Program-made: the position numbers and the translations under genes
Shown: positions 23,658 to 32,210 of the stretch, piece by piece
Position numbering within the stretch: position 1 is the first letter of the stretch
Layout: each line of letters begins with the position of its first letter
Origin: an uncultured Clostridium sp.
Lineage (GTDB): Bacteria; Bacillota; Clostridia; Clostridiales; Clostridiaceae
DNA: 64,000 bases
NCBI RefSeq assembly: GCF_910588715.1
Contig: NZ_CAJURG010000002.1
Span: 1-64,000, forward strand
Reading direction: 5' to 3'
The notes under the pieces: generated by a model
Told to the model about the DNA's origin: nothing
Databases searched by the model: none
The model's input: only the letters and a program-made list of their open reading frames with translations

Positions 23658-24620
23658 TTATTCATTAGTAAAAAGCCCTGCATCTTTTATAATTTCTTGT
23701 TCCTCAAATAATCTTGAAACAGCTTCTTTATAATCTTTTGCCTTTTGAGCCTTTTTAATTTTTTTATAATACTTTTTATTATTTGTAAATATATGAGACA
23801 TATATCCCCAAAGCTCTTTCATTCTATACATTGCATTTTTATCTTCATTTAAAAGAATTGTATAATTTTCAAAAAGTTCATCATGGAAATCCTTTAAGGT
23901 TTCTTTTGTTAAGAATTTATTTTCCTTAATTTCACCAATTAACCCTGGATTAGCTAATATCCCTCTTCCAAGCATAACCTTATCTATTTCTTTAAACTTA
24001 TCTGCTATATCATTATAATTACTAGCAGTAAAAATATCGCCATTATAACATATAGAATGTTTACTTAAAGTTAATGCCTCTTTAAAGATTTTTAAATTAG
24101 GTGTATTTCCATAAAAATCTTCTCTTGTTCTAGGGTGAATTATAAGCTCTTCAATAGGATATTTATTATAAATTTCAATAAGCTTATAAAATTCCTCTGG
24201 TGAATCTTTTCCTAATCTAGTTTTTACTGATATTTTTATATCACAGGTCTTATATATTTCATCTAAAAATTTATCTAATTCATCTTTAAAGGCAAGAAAT
24301 CCTGACCCTCTCTTTTTTGAAACAACAGTTCCTGCTGGACATCCTAAATTTAAATTAATTTCACCATATCCTAATTGCTTTAACTTATTTGCAGTTAATA
24401 TAAATCCTTCTGCATCATTAGTTAATATTTGTGGAACTATATTTAAACCTAAATTATTTTCTGGTAATAAATCTCTAAGTTCCTTAGTTTTAAGACTTAA
24501 ACTTTGATTAGGTACAATAAAGGGTGTAAAGTATTTATCTATATTATCAAAATATTTTTTGTAAGCATTTCTATATACATGCCATGTAATTCCTTCCATT
24601 GGTGCTAAATAATATTTCAT
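23658..24620 (-). CDS. tRNA-dihydrouridine synthase
   Basis: 320 residues. FMN-dependent reduction of uridine in the D-loop of tRNA. Dus signatures are the APMEGIT start, INLGCPAGTVVSKKRGSGF with the catalytic Cys, SVKTRLG, the IHPRTREDFY site and MLGRGILANPGLIGEI. The length fits the family. It is monocistronic with AGGAG before the ATG. Which uridine is modified cannot be read from the sequence. Confidence 0.93.
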   Translation of the reverse strand: MKYYLAPMEGITWHVYRNAYKKYFDNIDKYFTPFIVPNQSLSLKTKELRDLLPENNLGLNIVPQILTNDAEGFILTANKLKQLGYGEINLNLGCPAGTVVSKKRGSGFLAFKDELDKFLDEIYKTCDIKISVKTRLGKDSPEEFYKLIEIYNKYPIEELIIHPRTREDFYGNTPNLKIFKEALTLSKHSICYNGDIFTASNYNDIADKFKEIDKVMLGRGILANPGLIGEIKENKFLTKETLKDFHDELFENYTILLNEDKNAMYRMKELWGYMSHIFTNNKKYYKKIKKAQKAKDYKEAVSRLFEEQEIIKDAGLFTNE

Positions 24621-24829
24621 TTAACTTGCTCCTCATTTGTAAATATTCTAAAAGATATTATATCAGCCAAACACCCTTTAATCTACCTTAACAATTAATA
24701 TAATATATTTTGAAGTTAATATTTATCCTGCTACCCTTTAAAACTTATAATTCTAAACTTTATTTTAAACTAATATCTCTCACTCTTTAATTATAACTGT
24801 TTTAAACCATTTCTTAATTTTTATAAGCT

Positions 24830-25561
24830 TTACTTTGAGCAATATACTGCAATTGCCTTTGACATAAAATTTGCAGTTCCCTCCCCAAACCTTTCTATAT
24901 TGTTTTTAAATCTTTCATCACCTACATACATTAATCCTAAACCACTTAAAATTTCCTTTGTACAATCATAAAAGTTTAATGTTATATAATCTTTTAATTT
25001 TTCAACTAAGCTTTGTACAATATCACTATTTACATCTTTATCTCTATTTTCTGCAAATTCTTTTAATATTTCTTCCATTCCCTTATTAATTGTATTCCAT
25101 GAATTTTCATCATAATTTTTAGTCTTTTCTTCATAGCTTTTATACGCCTTAGTATTACCCCAACGATTTTTAACTTCCTCTGCATATTTTCTTTTATTTT
25201 CTTCAATTTTACTATTATCAAATTCTTTAAAGCTCATTTCTTTATCTCCTTTTATACTTTTATTAATTAACTCAATTAATCCATCTATCCTTTTTCTTTT
25301 TTCAATTAACAATTTTTTATGATTATTTAATGCCTCAAGCTTATCATAATTAGGATTCAGAATTATTTCCTTTATTTCATTTAATGGAAAATCCAGCTCT
25401 CTAAAAAATAATATTTGTTGCAACTTTTCTAAGTCCTCAATAGAATACAATCTATATCCAGCTTCCGTAACATTGCTTGGCTTTAAAAGTCCAATTTCAT
25501 CATAATAATGAAGCGTTCTTATCGTAACTCCACTTAATTTTGCAAGTTTACTTATCTTCAT
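24830..25561 (-). CDS. MerR-family regulator with TipAS drug-sensing domain
   Basis: 243 residues. The N-terminal MerR winged helix (ISKLAKLSGVTIRTLHYYDEIGLLKPS...GYRLYS) and linking coiled coil are followed by a TipAS-type domain (about 120-243; NSWNTINKGMEEIL, AENRDKDVNSDIVQSLVEKLKDYI). The TipAS domain of TipA/Mta-like activators binds thiopeptides or other drugs. A promoter with a 19-bp spacer and MerR-type palindrome lies upstream, so the gene most likely activates itself. No transporter is adjacent. Confidence 0.92.
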   Translation of the reverse strand: MKISKLAKLSGVTIRTLHYYDEIGLLKPSNVTEAGYRLYSIEDLEKLQQILFFRELDFPLNEIKEIILNPNYDKLEALNNHKKLLIEKRKRIDGLIELINKSIKGDKEMSFKEFDNSKIEENKRKYAEEVKNRWGNTKAYKSYEEKTKNYDENSWNTINKGMEEILKEFAENRDKDVNSDIVQSLVEKLKDYITLNFYDCTKEILSGLGLMYVGDERFKNNIERFGEGTANFMSKAIAVYCSK

Positions 25562-25641
25562 CTTTAAGCCCCTTTTTGTAAATCTTAGTAGATACTTTAA
25601 TTTTTTATAGCTATAAATAAATTTTTCCTACTACATATATA

Positions 25642-25672
25642 ACTATAATCTATAACGTAACGTTAAGGTCAA
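25642..25672 (-). promoter_or_regulatory. MerR-type promoter with 19-bp spacer
   Basis: Minus strand: TTGACC (25667-25672), 19 nt, TATAGT (25642-25647). The spacer contains the palindrome TAACGTTACGTTA. A too-long spacer with a central dyad is the hallmark of MerR-activated promoters. Confidence 0.85.
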
Positions 25673-25787
25673 CAATATTTTAATAAATTATTTCATTATT
25701 GCAGAGGCACTTATAGACCCTTATACTTATATTATTAATATATTTTGTTATATAAAATATATAAAATTTACATTGAAAGGATTATAT

Positions 25788-27110
25788 ATGAGAAAAAAAG
25801 ATATATTAGAATTAAAAAAGCGTTTTAAAAAAGACCATTGTACTTTTACAAAAATGTGTGGTTGTTATGTTAATGGTGAAAAAAATATTTTATTAAAATT
25901 TAGAGAAACATTTTTAAATTTAGAAGAAGATGATTATTTTAAATATTTAGAAATTGCAAAGAAAGTTTTATCTGGAACTATTGGAAACAATATTTTAGAG
26001 CTTAATTTTGAACTTAACGAAGAACATATAAATGAAAAGCAACTTTCATTTATGAAATTAAAAAATAGTGGATTAAAAGATGATGCCTTAGTTGATGAAT
26101 TTTTTAATTCAATCATAGAAAACTATGATTATACTGGAAACTTTTTAATACTTATATTCCATGATGCTTATGATGTTATTACTAAAACTAAAGATAATAT
26201 AAAATTAGATGAATCTGAAGAAGTTTATGAATATATTCTTTGTGCTATATGTCCAGTTGAACTATCTAAAGCAGGACTTAGATATTTTGAACAAGAAAAT
26301 GAAATTAAATCTCGTGTAAGAGATTGGGTTGTTGAAGCACCAAGCAATGGATTTGTATTCCCAGCCTTTATAAATCGTAGTTCTGATGTTAATTCTGTTA
26401 TGTATTATACTAAAAATGCTAAAGATACACATCCTGAATTAATGGAAGATGTTTTGGGTTGTCCAGCAAAACAAACTAATACAGAGCAAAAAGAAGTATT
26501 TAATGATATTATCCGTGATGCTCTTGGCCCAGATGAAAAAAAATCTGACCATTTCTTTATGGAGATTCAAGAAAGCTTAAATAATAAAATTGAGGAACAT
26601 AATAGTATTTATGAAGAATCTGAGGTTCCAATAGTTTTAACTAATGATGTTGTTCAAGAAATATTATCTGTAAGTGGTGTTCCTGAAGATGTTACTACTA
26701 AAATAGAAAAATCTTATACAGAAAGCTTTGGAGATACCCCTCCTGTTGCAGATATATTAATAGATAATAAAGCTCTTGCAAAAAAAGCCCAGAAGAAAAA
26801 AGAAGAAATGCTAGAAAAGCAAGTAAAAATACTTGAAAATAAACTTGAAAGAGTAAGCAAAGCTTCTTTATCAGATTTAGAAGCTAATGAAAATTCCTTA
26901 GAATTAGAAAATGAAGCTGCTATAGAAATTGATTCTAATAATATTGATTTAGAAGAAAATACAAATGAAAATTATGATATTGTATTAAAAGTAAAACCTG
27001 AAAAGGTACCTCAAATAAAGTCACAAATAATTGATGGGAAAAAATACTTAGTAATTCCTGTAGATGAAAATGAACAAGCTAATGTAAATGGAATCGATAA
27101 TATAGTATAG
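25788..27110 (+). CDS. DUF4317-family protein
   Basis: 440 residues. It opens MRKKDILELKKRFKKDHCTFTKMCGCYVNGEK, the recognisable start of DUF4317 proteins of clostridia, whose function is unknown. No membrane segments or known catalytic motif are seen. A charged, coiled-coil-prone stretch (AKKAQKKKEEMLEKQVKILENKL) lies near residue 350 and an acidic tail follows. The ATG at 25788 has GAAAGG 7 nt upstream. The gene stands alone. Confidence 0.85.
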   Translation: MRKKDILELKKRFKKDHCTFTKMCGCYVNGEKNILLKFRETFLNLEEDDYFKYLEIAKKVLSGTIGNNILELNFELNEEHINEKQLSFMKLKNSGLKDDALVDEFFNSIIENYDYTGNFLILIFHDAYDVITKTKDNIKLDESEEVYEYILCAICPVELSKAGLRYFEQENEIKSRVRDWVVEAPSNGFVFPAFINRSSDVNSVMYYTKNAKDTHPELMEDVLGCPAKQTNTEQKEVFNDIIRDALGPDEKKSDHFFMEIQESLNNKIEEHNSIYEESEVPIVLTNDVVQEILSVSGVPEDVTTKIEKSYTESFGDTPPVADILIDNKALAKKAQKKKEEMLEKQVKILENKLERVSKASLSDLEANENSLELENEAAIEIDSNNIDLEENTNENYDIVLKVKPEKVPQIKSQIIDGKKYLVIPVDENEQANVNGIDNIV

Positions 27111-27170
27111 TAAAAGCTACATTTATTAAAACAATATTTTATATAACTTAAAAATAAAAATTATAATAAT

Positions 27171-27230
27171 AAAAGAGAGCTTCCTTCTATTTGATTAAGA
27201 AGTTTCAATAGTATATAGCTCTCTTTTATC
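27171..27230 (+). terminator. Terminator of the DUF4317 gene
   Basis: AAAAGAGAGCT pairs with AGCTCTCTTTT around a 36-nt internal region that folds further, followed by TTTTAT. Confidence 0.8.
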
Positions 27231-27292
27231 ACGATATTAATTATTCTTAATTTATTATATAAATATATTTTTTTCTATATTTATAAAACCTT

Positions 27293-27304
27293 GGACATTT
27301 GTCC
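27293..27304. promoter_or_regulatory. Palindrome in the control region of the second Crp/Fnr gene
   Basis: GGACATTTGTCC has 5-bp arms and is centred about 60 bp before the predicted transcription start. The extended -10 is TGATATAAT, hexamer at 27346-27351. That is the usual class-I activator distance. Confidence 0.4.
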
Positions 27305-27381
27305 TTATTTTTTCTCTTATCTCTTTTTAAAAAAAATTAATATGATATAATTACTTTACTTAACTAATAAGGAGACTTGAA

Positions 27382-28035
27382 ATGAACAATTTACCTTATT
27401 TTTTAGATACTTGTCCTGATTATATAAAAAATAAATTTACATATGTTAACTTTAATACTTTTGATAAAATACTTACACAAAATGAAGAGCCTAACTTTGT
27501 ATATATAATAAAAAAAGGAAAAGTAAAGGTTTATTCACTAGCCCCTACTGGAATTAAATATCTTGAAAGAACTTATTGCGAAAATGATTTGTTTGGCGAA
27601 TTAGAAGTATTTTCTAATAAGCCTATATTAAATTATGTAGAAGCTTTAGAGGCCTGTGAAGCAATTAAAATTTCAAAAGAATCTTTTTTAGAATGGATTA
27701 AATACGATAGTGAATTTTCCTTATATATTCATAGAGAACTTTCCGAAAAAATGTATTATACATCTATTAATAGCAAAGCAAATATTGCTTATAATTTAAA
27801 AGACAGAGTGCTTTTCTTTTTATGGAAATTTTTAAATGAACATAATCTAAATTCTGTACATAAAGATATATTAGTGGAAGGTTTAGGATCTAACATTAGA
27901 AGTATTAATCGAATTATTAAAGAATTAGAAAATGAAAATATTATTGAATATAATAAAGGATTTGTAAAAGTAAAAGATATAAATAAACTTGTTGATATAA
28001 ATTTCTCCTCTAATAGTAATACTAAACTTACATAA
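27382..28035 (+). CDS. Crp/Fnr-family regulator (second type)
   Basis: 217 residues. An N-terminal cNMP-binding-like barrel (FVYIIKKGKVKVYSLAPTGIKYLERTYCENDLFGELEVFSNKP) is followed by a winged helix whose recognition helix reads GSNIRSINRIIKEL. This lacks the R-E-x-x-x-R pattern of CRP, so the DNA site differs from that of the regulator at 11590. Cys residues are few and not in a cluster pattern. Effector unknown. AAGGAG site upstream; 32 nt before cdd, so co-transcription with cdd is possible. Confidence 0.85.
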   Translation: MNNLPYFLDTCPDYIKNKFTYVNFNTFDKILTQNEEPNFVYIIKKGKVKVYSLAPTGIKYLERTYCENDLFGELEVFSNKPILNYVEALEACEAIKISKESFLEWIKYDSEFSLYIHRELSEKMYYTSINSKANIAYNLKDRVLFFLWKFLNEHNLNSVHKDILVEGLGSNIRSINRIIKELENENIIEYNKGFVKVKDINKLVDINFSSNSNTKLT

Positions 28036-28067
28036 ACATTTTTAAATATAATTTAGGAGGCTTTCTA

Positions 28068-28490
28068 ATGATTGATAAAAAATTATTAATAGAAAAAGCA
28101 TTTGATGCTCAAAAACATTGTTATACACCTTATTCAAACTTTAATGTAGGAGCTGCATTGCTTTGTGAAAATGGTGAAATTTATCAAGGTTGTAATATAG
28201 AAAATGCTGCTTATACACCAACAAACTGTGCAGAAAGAACAGCTTTCTTTAAAGCAATTTCTGAAGGTCAAAAAAACTTTACTGCTATTGCAATTGTAGG
28301 AAATAAAGCTGGAATAAAAGCTGGAGAAGGAGATTTTTGTGCTCCTTGTGCTGTGTGCAGACAAGTGATGGCTGAATTTTGTGATTTAAAAACTTTTAAA
28401 GTAATAATTGCAAAAAGCACAGAAGAATATTTAGAATATACATTAGATGAGCTTTTACCTTTAGCATTTACAGGTAAAAACTTAAAATAA
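28068..28490 (+). CDS. cdd: Cytidine deaminase
   Basis: 140 residues. Deaminates cytidine and deoxycytidine to uridine and deoxyuridine for pyrimidine salvage. Zinc-binding and catalytic motifs are NCAERTAFF (ligand Cys and catalytic Glu) and PCAVCRQV (two ligand Cys). This is the tetrameric Cys-Cys-Cys class. YSNFNVGAALLCENGEIYQGCNIENAAY is the usual substrate segment. AGGAGG upstream. The adjacent Crp/Fnr gene could share its transcript. Confidence 0.96.
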   Translation: MIDKKLLIEKAFDAQKHCYTPYSNFNVGAALLCENGEIYQGCNIENAAYTPTNCAERTAFFKAISEGQKNFTAIAIVGNKAGIKAGEGDFCAPCAVCRQVMAEFCDLKTFKVIIAKSTEEYLEYTLDELLPLAFTGKNLK

Positions 28491-28565
28491 AAAAATAAAT
28501 CTTAAACAAACTCATCTTTTATAAATACTATATAGTATAGAATCTAAAGATAGGAGATGAGATAC

Positions 28566-28970
28566 ATGTCAAGAAACTGTTGTGATAACAACTCAAATTG
28601 TTGTGATAACTTTTGCAACTCTTGTAATAATAGCTATAACAATTATGCCTCACCCTTTGGTGGCCCTTGGTTTTACATGCTAGCAATATTTTTATTATTT
28701 GCTGGTGGTGGTCTTGGTCCTAGTAGTTTTTGGGGAGATTATAATAAGATATTTAGCTGTAGTGGATTTAATAACGCTTGGTGCAAAAATAACGGAAATA
28801 ACAATTTCATCAATAGTAATTTTAATGCCACAAACCTTGGAAATAATAGTTTTGCTAATAATAATCTTTTCAATAGTAATATTGCAGGTCTTCTTGGAGG
28901 TCTTTCTAATAAAAATCTTGAAAGTCTTTCTAATAATAACTTTGATATTACTAATCTTACAGATATTTAA
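28566..28970 (+). CDS. Cys/Asn-rich small membrane protein, function unknown
   Basis: 134 residues. The N-terminus is very rich in Cys and Asn (RNCCDNNSNCCDNFCNSCNN), followed by one hydrophobic Gly-rich segment (WFYMLAIFLLFAGGGLG). A long Asn/Phe/Leu-rich tail has NNxF/NSN repeats. The composition resembles small spore-coat or YjcZ-like sporulation proteins, but I cannot assign a family. AGGAG is 9 nt before the ATG at 28566; an in-frame ATG at 28557 abuts it. Confidence 0.7.
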   Translation: MSRNCCDNNSNCCDNFCNSCNNSYNNYASPFGGPWFYMLAIFLLFAGGGLGPSSFWGDYNKIFSCSGFNNAWCKNNGNNNFINSNFNATNLGNNSFANNNLFNSNIAGLLGGLSNKNLESLSNNNFDITNLTDI

Positions 28971-28983
28971 ATCCATAAGTGGC

Positions 28984-29023
28984 AAAAAGCTATTAGGAAA
29001 ATTAACTCCTAATAGCTTTATTA
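28984..29023 (+). terminator. Terminator of the Cys/Asn-rich gene
   Basis: AAAGCTATTAGGA / TCCTAATAGCTTT, 13-bp stem, then TATTATTT. Confidence 0.85.
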
Positions 29024-29043
29024 TTTAAATTATAATTAAATAA

Positions 29044-29077
29044 AAAAAAGAACCATGCAAGTATTCCTACACGGCTA
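29044..29077 (-). terminator. Terminator of agrBDC
   Basis: Minus strand AGCCGTG / CATGGTT stem (two G-T pairs) followed by TTCTTTTTTTT, 15 nt after the agrC stop. No response-regulator gene follows. Confidence 0.75.
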
Positions 29078-29091
29078 AGATAATTTAATAT

Positions 29092-30354
29092 TTAATGTTT
29101 TTTAGGTATTTTTAATGTAAATTCAGTAATTTCTGTATTACTTTCAACTGCTACGCTTCCCTTATGTTTTTCTATTATTTCTTTAACAATAGCTAGTCCA
29201 AATCCATGATCCTTACAAATATCTTTTTTAGTTGTAAATCCAGCATTAAATATTTTTCCTATTATTTCATCTTCTATTTTAGGTCCATTATTTTGTATTT
29301 TAATAACAACATTATCCATATTATAATAAGTTCTAATTGTAATAACTCCCTTTTCATCCATAGCTGTAACAGAGTTTTTAAATATATTCGAAATTACTCT
29401 TTGCATTTCCATTTCAGGTATAGATATATCTTCTAAGGAAGCTTGTTCATCAATTATAACATTAATACCCTTATGTTTAGTACTATTTACTATCATTGAA
29501 ATAAGTGAATCATTATTTGTTATTTCAACTTCTGATACAATACTTTCATGACCATTTATTATAGCTTTTAAAGATTCACCTAACTTTTCATACTTCCCCA
29601 TAAGGTGCATTCCATAAAGATAGGAAATTTGAGCTCCATAATCATGCTTTACCTTCTTTAATTCATTTATCTTTTCTTCTAATTCTTTATTTAATAAAAG
29701 AATTTCTTTTGATTTATTTTCAATATTAGAATAATATAATATTATTCCTATTATAAATAAACTTAATAATAAAAAACTAATACTTTTATACTTAGAATTG
29801 CCTAAATCATTAATTATCATTTGATAAGATGATGCAAATTCAATTACTAATGTAATATTTATCATTGAAATTATAGATATTTTTTTACTTCTAATAGTTA
29901 AGTAAATTTTATACATAAATTCTTTATTTAATAAAATAAAAGCTTCCATCACAAACTGCGCTATATACATTAATGTAAACCAAACATAATAATATTCCTT
30001 TGGAATTATATTATGAAAAATTAATATATATAAAATATTCATAATCAACACATTTAAAACTATAGCTAACATTATTATTGATATTGAAATTATTGCTCCT
30101 ATAGCATCTTTTTTAAATACAATAATTACGATTAAAATTAAACTTAAATGAGTTAAAATTGATCCTAAACATGAATTTCCAAATAAATGTGTTATTATAA
30201 TAACTATTAAACTTAAAATTCCAGTTAAAAGCATTTGCTTAAACTTACTAATTTTATTTTTATCATCTAAACAGTAATTAATTATAACTACCATAGTTAA
30301 AACTTGGATTATAGTATTAATTACATCTAATACATTGTTTAAACTGACTCCCAT
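29092..30354 (-). CDS. agrC: AgrC-like peptide-sensing histidine kinase
   Basis: 420 residues. About six membrane helices (residues 1-205) form the sensor, then a coiled linker. The HPK10-type kinase has phosphoacceptor His237 in KKVKHDYGAQ, N-box SNIFKNSVTAM and G-box DHGFGLAIVKEI of the GHKL ATPase. It should bind the peptide made by AgrB/AgrD. It follows agrD by 7 nt. The operon ends here: no AgrA/LytTR response regulator is found in this window, so the partner must be elsewhere or absent. Confidence 0.92.
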   Translation of the reverse strand: MGVSLNNVLDVINTIIQVLTMVVIINYCLDDKNKISKFKQMLLTGILSLIVIIITHLFGNSCLGSILTHLSLILIVIIVFKKDAIGAIISISIIMLAIVLNVLIMNILYILIFHNIIPKEYYYVWFTLMYIAQFVMEAFILLNKEFMYKIYLTIRSKKISIISMINITLVIEFASSYQMIINDLGNSKYKSISFLLLSLFIIGIILYYSNIENKSKEILLLNKELEEKINELKKVKHDYGAQISYLYGMHLMGKYEKLGESLKAIINGHESIVSEVEITNNDSLISMIVNSTKHKGINVIIDEQASLEDISIPEMEMQRVISNIFKNSVTAMDEKGVITIRTYYNMDNVVIKIQNNGPKIEDEIIGKIFNAGFTTKKDICKDHGFGLAIVKEIIEKHKGSVAVESNTEITEFTLKIPKKH

Positions 30355-30361
30355 AATAAGC

Positions 30362-30490
30362 CTATCTTGACTTTGTCATAGATTCTGGCATTTCTTCTAT
30401 TCCAATACCAATCGCCGAGCTTGGATTTACATTAACAAATACTCCAACTAATAATAATAAAAAACTTCCTATAACTTTTTTTAATTTCAT
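30362..30490 (-). CDS. agrD: AgrD-like autoinducing-peptide precursor with Ser in place of Cys
   Basis: 42 residues. An amphipathic, hydrophobic leader (MKLKKVIGSFLLLLVG) is followed by the peptide region NPSSAIGIGIEE and the tail MPESMTKSR. In AgrD proteins the ring-forming Cys stands ten residues before the tail Pro (as in S. aureus CDFIMDEVEVP). The same spacing here gives Ser25-Ala-Ile-Gly-Ile. There is no Cys in the whole precursor, so a Ser lactone ring, known for S. intermedius, is predicted. Its GGAGG site lies in the agrB end; the agrB stop and the agrD ATG are 1 nt apart. Confidence 0.85.
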   Translation of the reverse strand: MKLKKVIGSFLLLLVGVFVNVNPSSAIGIGIEEMPESMTKSR

Positions 30491-30491
30491 T

Positions 30492-31064
30492 TTATCTTCC
30501 TCCATGTACTTTTTTATATTTATTAAATAATAACATTGTTTGTACAACACTTGTCCAAACAATGATTTGTGAAAACCATCTAATATTAAACAGTATAATA
30601 GATAATATTAAAAATATTGAACTATTAATAACTCCAATAATTTTATTTTTTATTATTAGTTCTTCTTTTGTTAAAGGCATTTTTTCATTAATAACCGGTG
30701 CTTGGTTATATATACAAAAGATACTTATAAAATTTAAAATTATAGAATTTATAATGTTTAAGCTTGTAGTTTTAGATAATATAATTATTAATGTAATAAT
30801 TATATTCGTTGCTAAAAAGCATCTTACTTGACTATCCTCATGATAACCACCTGTAAAAGGCTTTGTAGTCATCATAAAAATCATTATTAGTATAGATTCT
30901 TTAAAATATCCAAAGCATGAAAATAGTATTAAAATAATTATTAGTTTGATTAACTCATACATTAATATTTTTAATATATATACCATTTGCTCTTGTTGGA
31001 CTTCGCTATAATTGTTGCACTTTGCTAAATCCTTTACAAACAATTTTGCAAACTTATTTATCAT
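30492..31064 (-). CDS. agrB: AgrB-like membrane endopeptidase
   Basis: 190 residues with several membrane helices. Catalytic residues of AgrB are present: His75 and Cys82 in GGYHEDSQVRC, with the same seven-residue step as His77/Cys84 of S. aureus. It cuts the AgrD tail and forms the cyclic peptide at the membrane. Length and hydrophobic profile fit. First gene of agrBDC, GAGGAAAG upstream, with an extended -10 promoter 40 nt before the start. Confidence 0.93.
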   Translation of the reverse strand: MINKFAKLFVKDLAKCNNYSEVQQEQMVYILKILMYELIKLIIILILFSCFGYFKESILIMIFMMTTKPFTGGYHEDSQVRCFLATNIIITLIIILSKTTSLNIINSIILNFISIFCIYNQAPVINEKMPLTKEELIIKNKIIGVINSSIFLILSIILFNIRWFSQIIVWTSVVQTMLLFNKYKKVHGGR

Positions 31065-31103
31065 ATGTACTTTCCTCTAACTAATTTATTTTTTACAAAT
31101 TTT

Positions 31104-31112
31104 ATTATATCA
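31104..31112 (-). promoter_or_regulatory. Extended -10 promoter of agrBDC
   Basis: Minus strand TGATATAAT (hexamer at 31104-31109). No good -35 is at 17 nt, so activation or extended -10 use is likely. Confidence 0.55.
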
Positions 31113-31351
31113 TACTTTTCTAAGATTTAATATATTTTTCGACATAATATTTATTTTTTCAATATAAATTTCAATAATCGATTTTTTGTTATCTTTTTTA
31201 TTTGGATGATTTATCAATAATATGAAATTCATATTAAAATTATTATTATATATTTTTTACTAAAATAAAAAACACATAATTTAAAATTTTAATATACATC
31301 TCCTCTGGACTATACCTGTTAATTTATCTCATTAGGTTATCACACTTATAC

Positions 31352-31370
31352 GTAATATAACATATATTAC
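31352..31370. promoter_or_regulatory. Palindrome between agrB and the amidase gene
   Basis: GTAATATAACATATATTAC, 7-bp arms. It lies in the 384-bp divergent gap (31065-31448), which otherwise shows only A/T-rich DNA plus two TATTGAAA-type direct repeats near 31165-31180. It may be an operator. Confidence 0.35.
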
Positions 31371-31448
31371 ACTATAAACAATATATTTAATAAATTTAAA
31401 CCAATAGCAAAGCAAAAACTATAAGAAGAAAATAGGAGGTAAATAAAT

Positions 31449-32144
31449 TTGTATTTCAATCAAGTTAATATCTCTAGTGGTCACAGCATTAACTGTCAAG
31501 GTGCTAGTGGCTATGTAAATGAAGTAACGGAAGCAAGAAAAGTTGTTGACAGGGTAGCTGAAATGCTAAAAGCTTGTAATAAGGATGTTTATAAGTATCA
31601 TGATATTTCATATAATTCAAATCAAAATCTAGCAAATATAGTTAACTTTCATAATAGCTTTAAAGATGGTATTGATGTAAGTGTGCATTTTAATGCAAAT
31701 AAAACAACAAATGCTCCTATGGGAGTAGAAGTTTGTTACTATGATAGAGCTGATGTAGCTTCTCACGTATCAGCTGCTATTGCACAAGCAGGTGGATTTA
31801 AAAATAGAGGTCCTAAAAAAAGAACAGGATTATACTTTTTGAGAAACACAATTAAACCTGCAATCCTTATTGAAGTATGTTTCTATGATAGTAAGGCTGA
31901 TGTAGACTTATATCATAAAAACTTTGAAGCTATATGTGCTTCTATTGTCAAAGCATTAACTGGTGCTGATTATAAAGCAAACAAACCACAAGTTAAGAAT
32001 ACTGTTAAAGTTAAGAAATCACAAACTACACAAATAAAATACAGAGTAGTTGCTGGTAGTTATGTAAATAGAGAAAATGCAGAAGCAGAAGTTAAAAAAT
32101 TGAAAGATGCAGGATTTGATTCCTTCATAATTGAAGATGATTAG
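31449..32144 (+). CDS. N-acetylmuramoyl-L-alanine amidase with SPOR domain
   Basis: 231 residues. Amidase_3 zinc enzyme cleaving peptidoglycan between MurNAc and L-Ala. Zinc ligands are His12 (ISSGHS), Glu about 27 (TEARK) and His about 80 (SVHFNA), with the catalytic-type Glu in LIEVCFYD. The C-terminal about 40 residues (YRVVAGSYVNRENAEAEVKKLKDAGFDSFII) are a SPOR-type repeat that binds denuded glycan. No signal peptide is present, which fits an endolysin-like or mother-cell-lysis enzyme. The start is TTG, 8 nt after a perfect AGGAGGT. It is divergent from agrBDC. Confidence 0.93.
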   Translation: MYFNQVNISSGHSINCQGASGYVNEVTEARKVVDRVAEMLKACNKDVYKYHDISYNSNQNLANIVNFHNSFKDGIDVSVHFNANKTTNAPMGVEVCYYDRADVASHVSAAIAQAGGFKNRGPKKRTGLYFLRNTIKPAILIEVCFYDSKADVDLYHKNFEAICASIVKALTGADYKANKPQVKNTVKVKKSQTTQIKYRVVAGSYVNRENAEAEVKKLKDAGFDSFIIEDD

Positions 32145-32156
32145 TTAATTTAATTA

Positions 32157-32206
32157 AATTTTATAAAGACAACTTTAATTAATAAATTAAAGTTATCATT
32201 ATAAAA
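32157..32206 (+). terminator. Terminator-like hairpin after the amidase
   Basis: AACTTTAATT / AATTAAAGTT nested inside ATTTTATAA / TTATAAAAT, followed by TTTTAAT. Confidence 0.6.
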
Positions 32207-32210
32207 TTTT

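Noticed and set aside
28695..29028. Two further frames (plus and minus) over the Cys/Asn-rich gene
   Set aside because: They are shifted or antisense frames of an Asn/Ile-rich repeat sequence and lack ribosome sites.
30362..30562. A 66-residue reading frame extending agrD upstream
   Set aside because: The upstream part lies inside agrB and has no ribosome site; the ATG at 30490 has GGAGGAAG at the right distance and gives a normal AgrD length.
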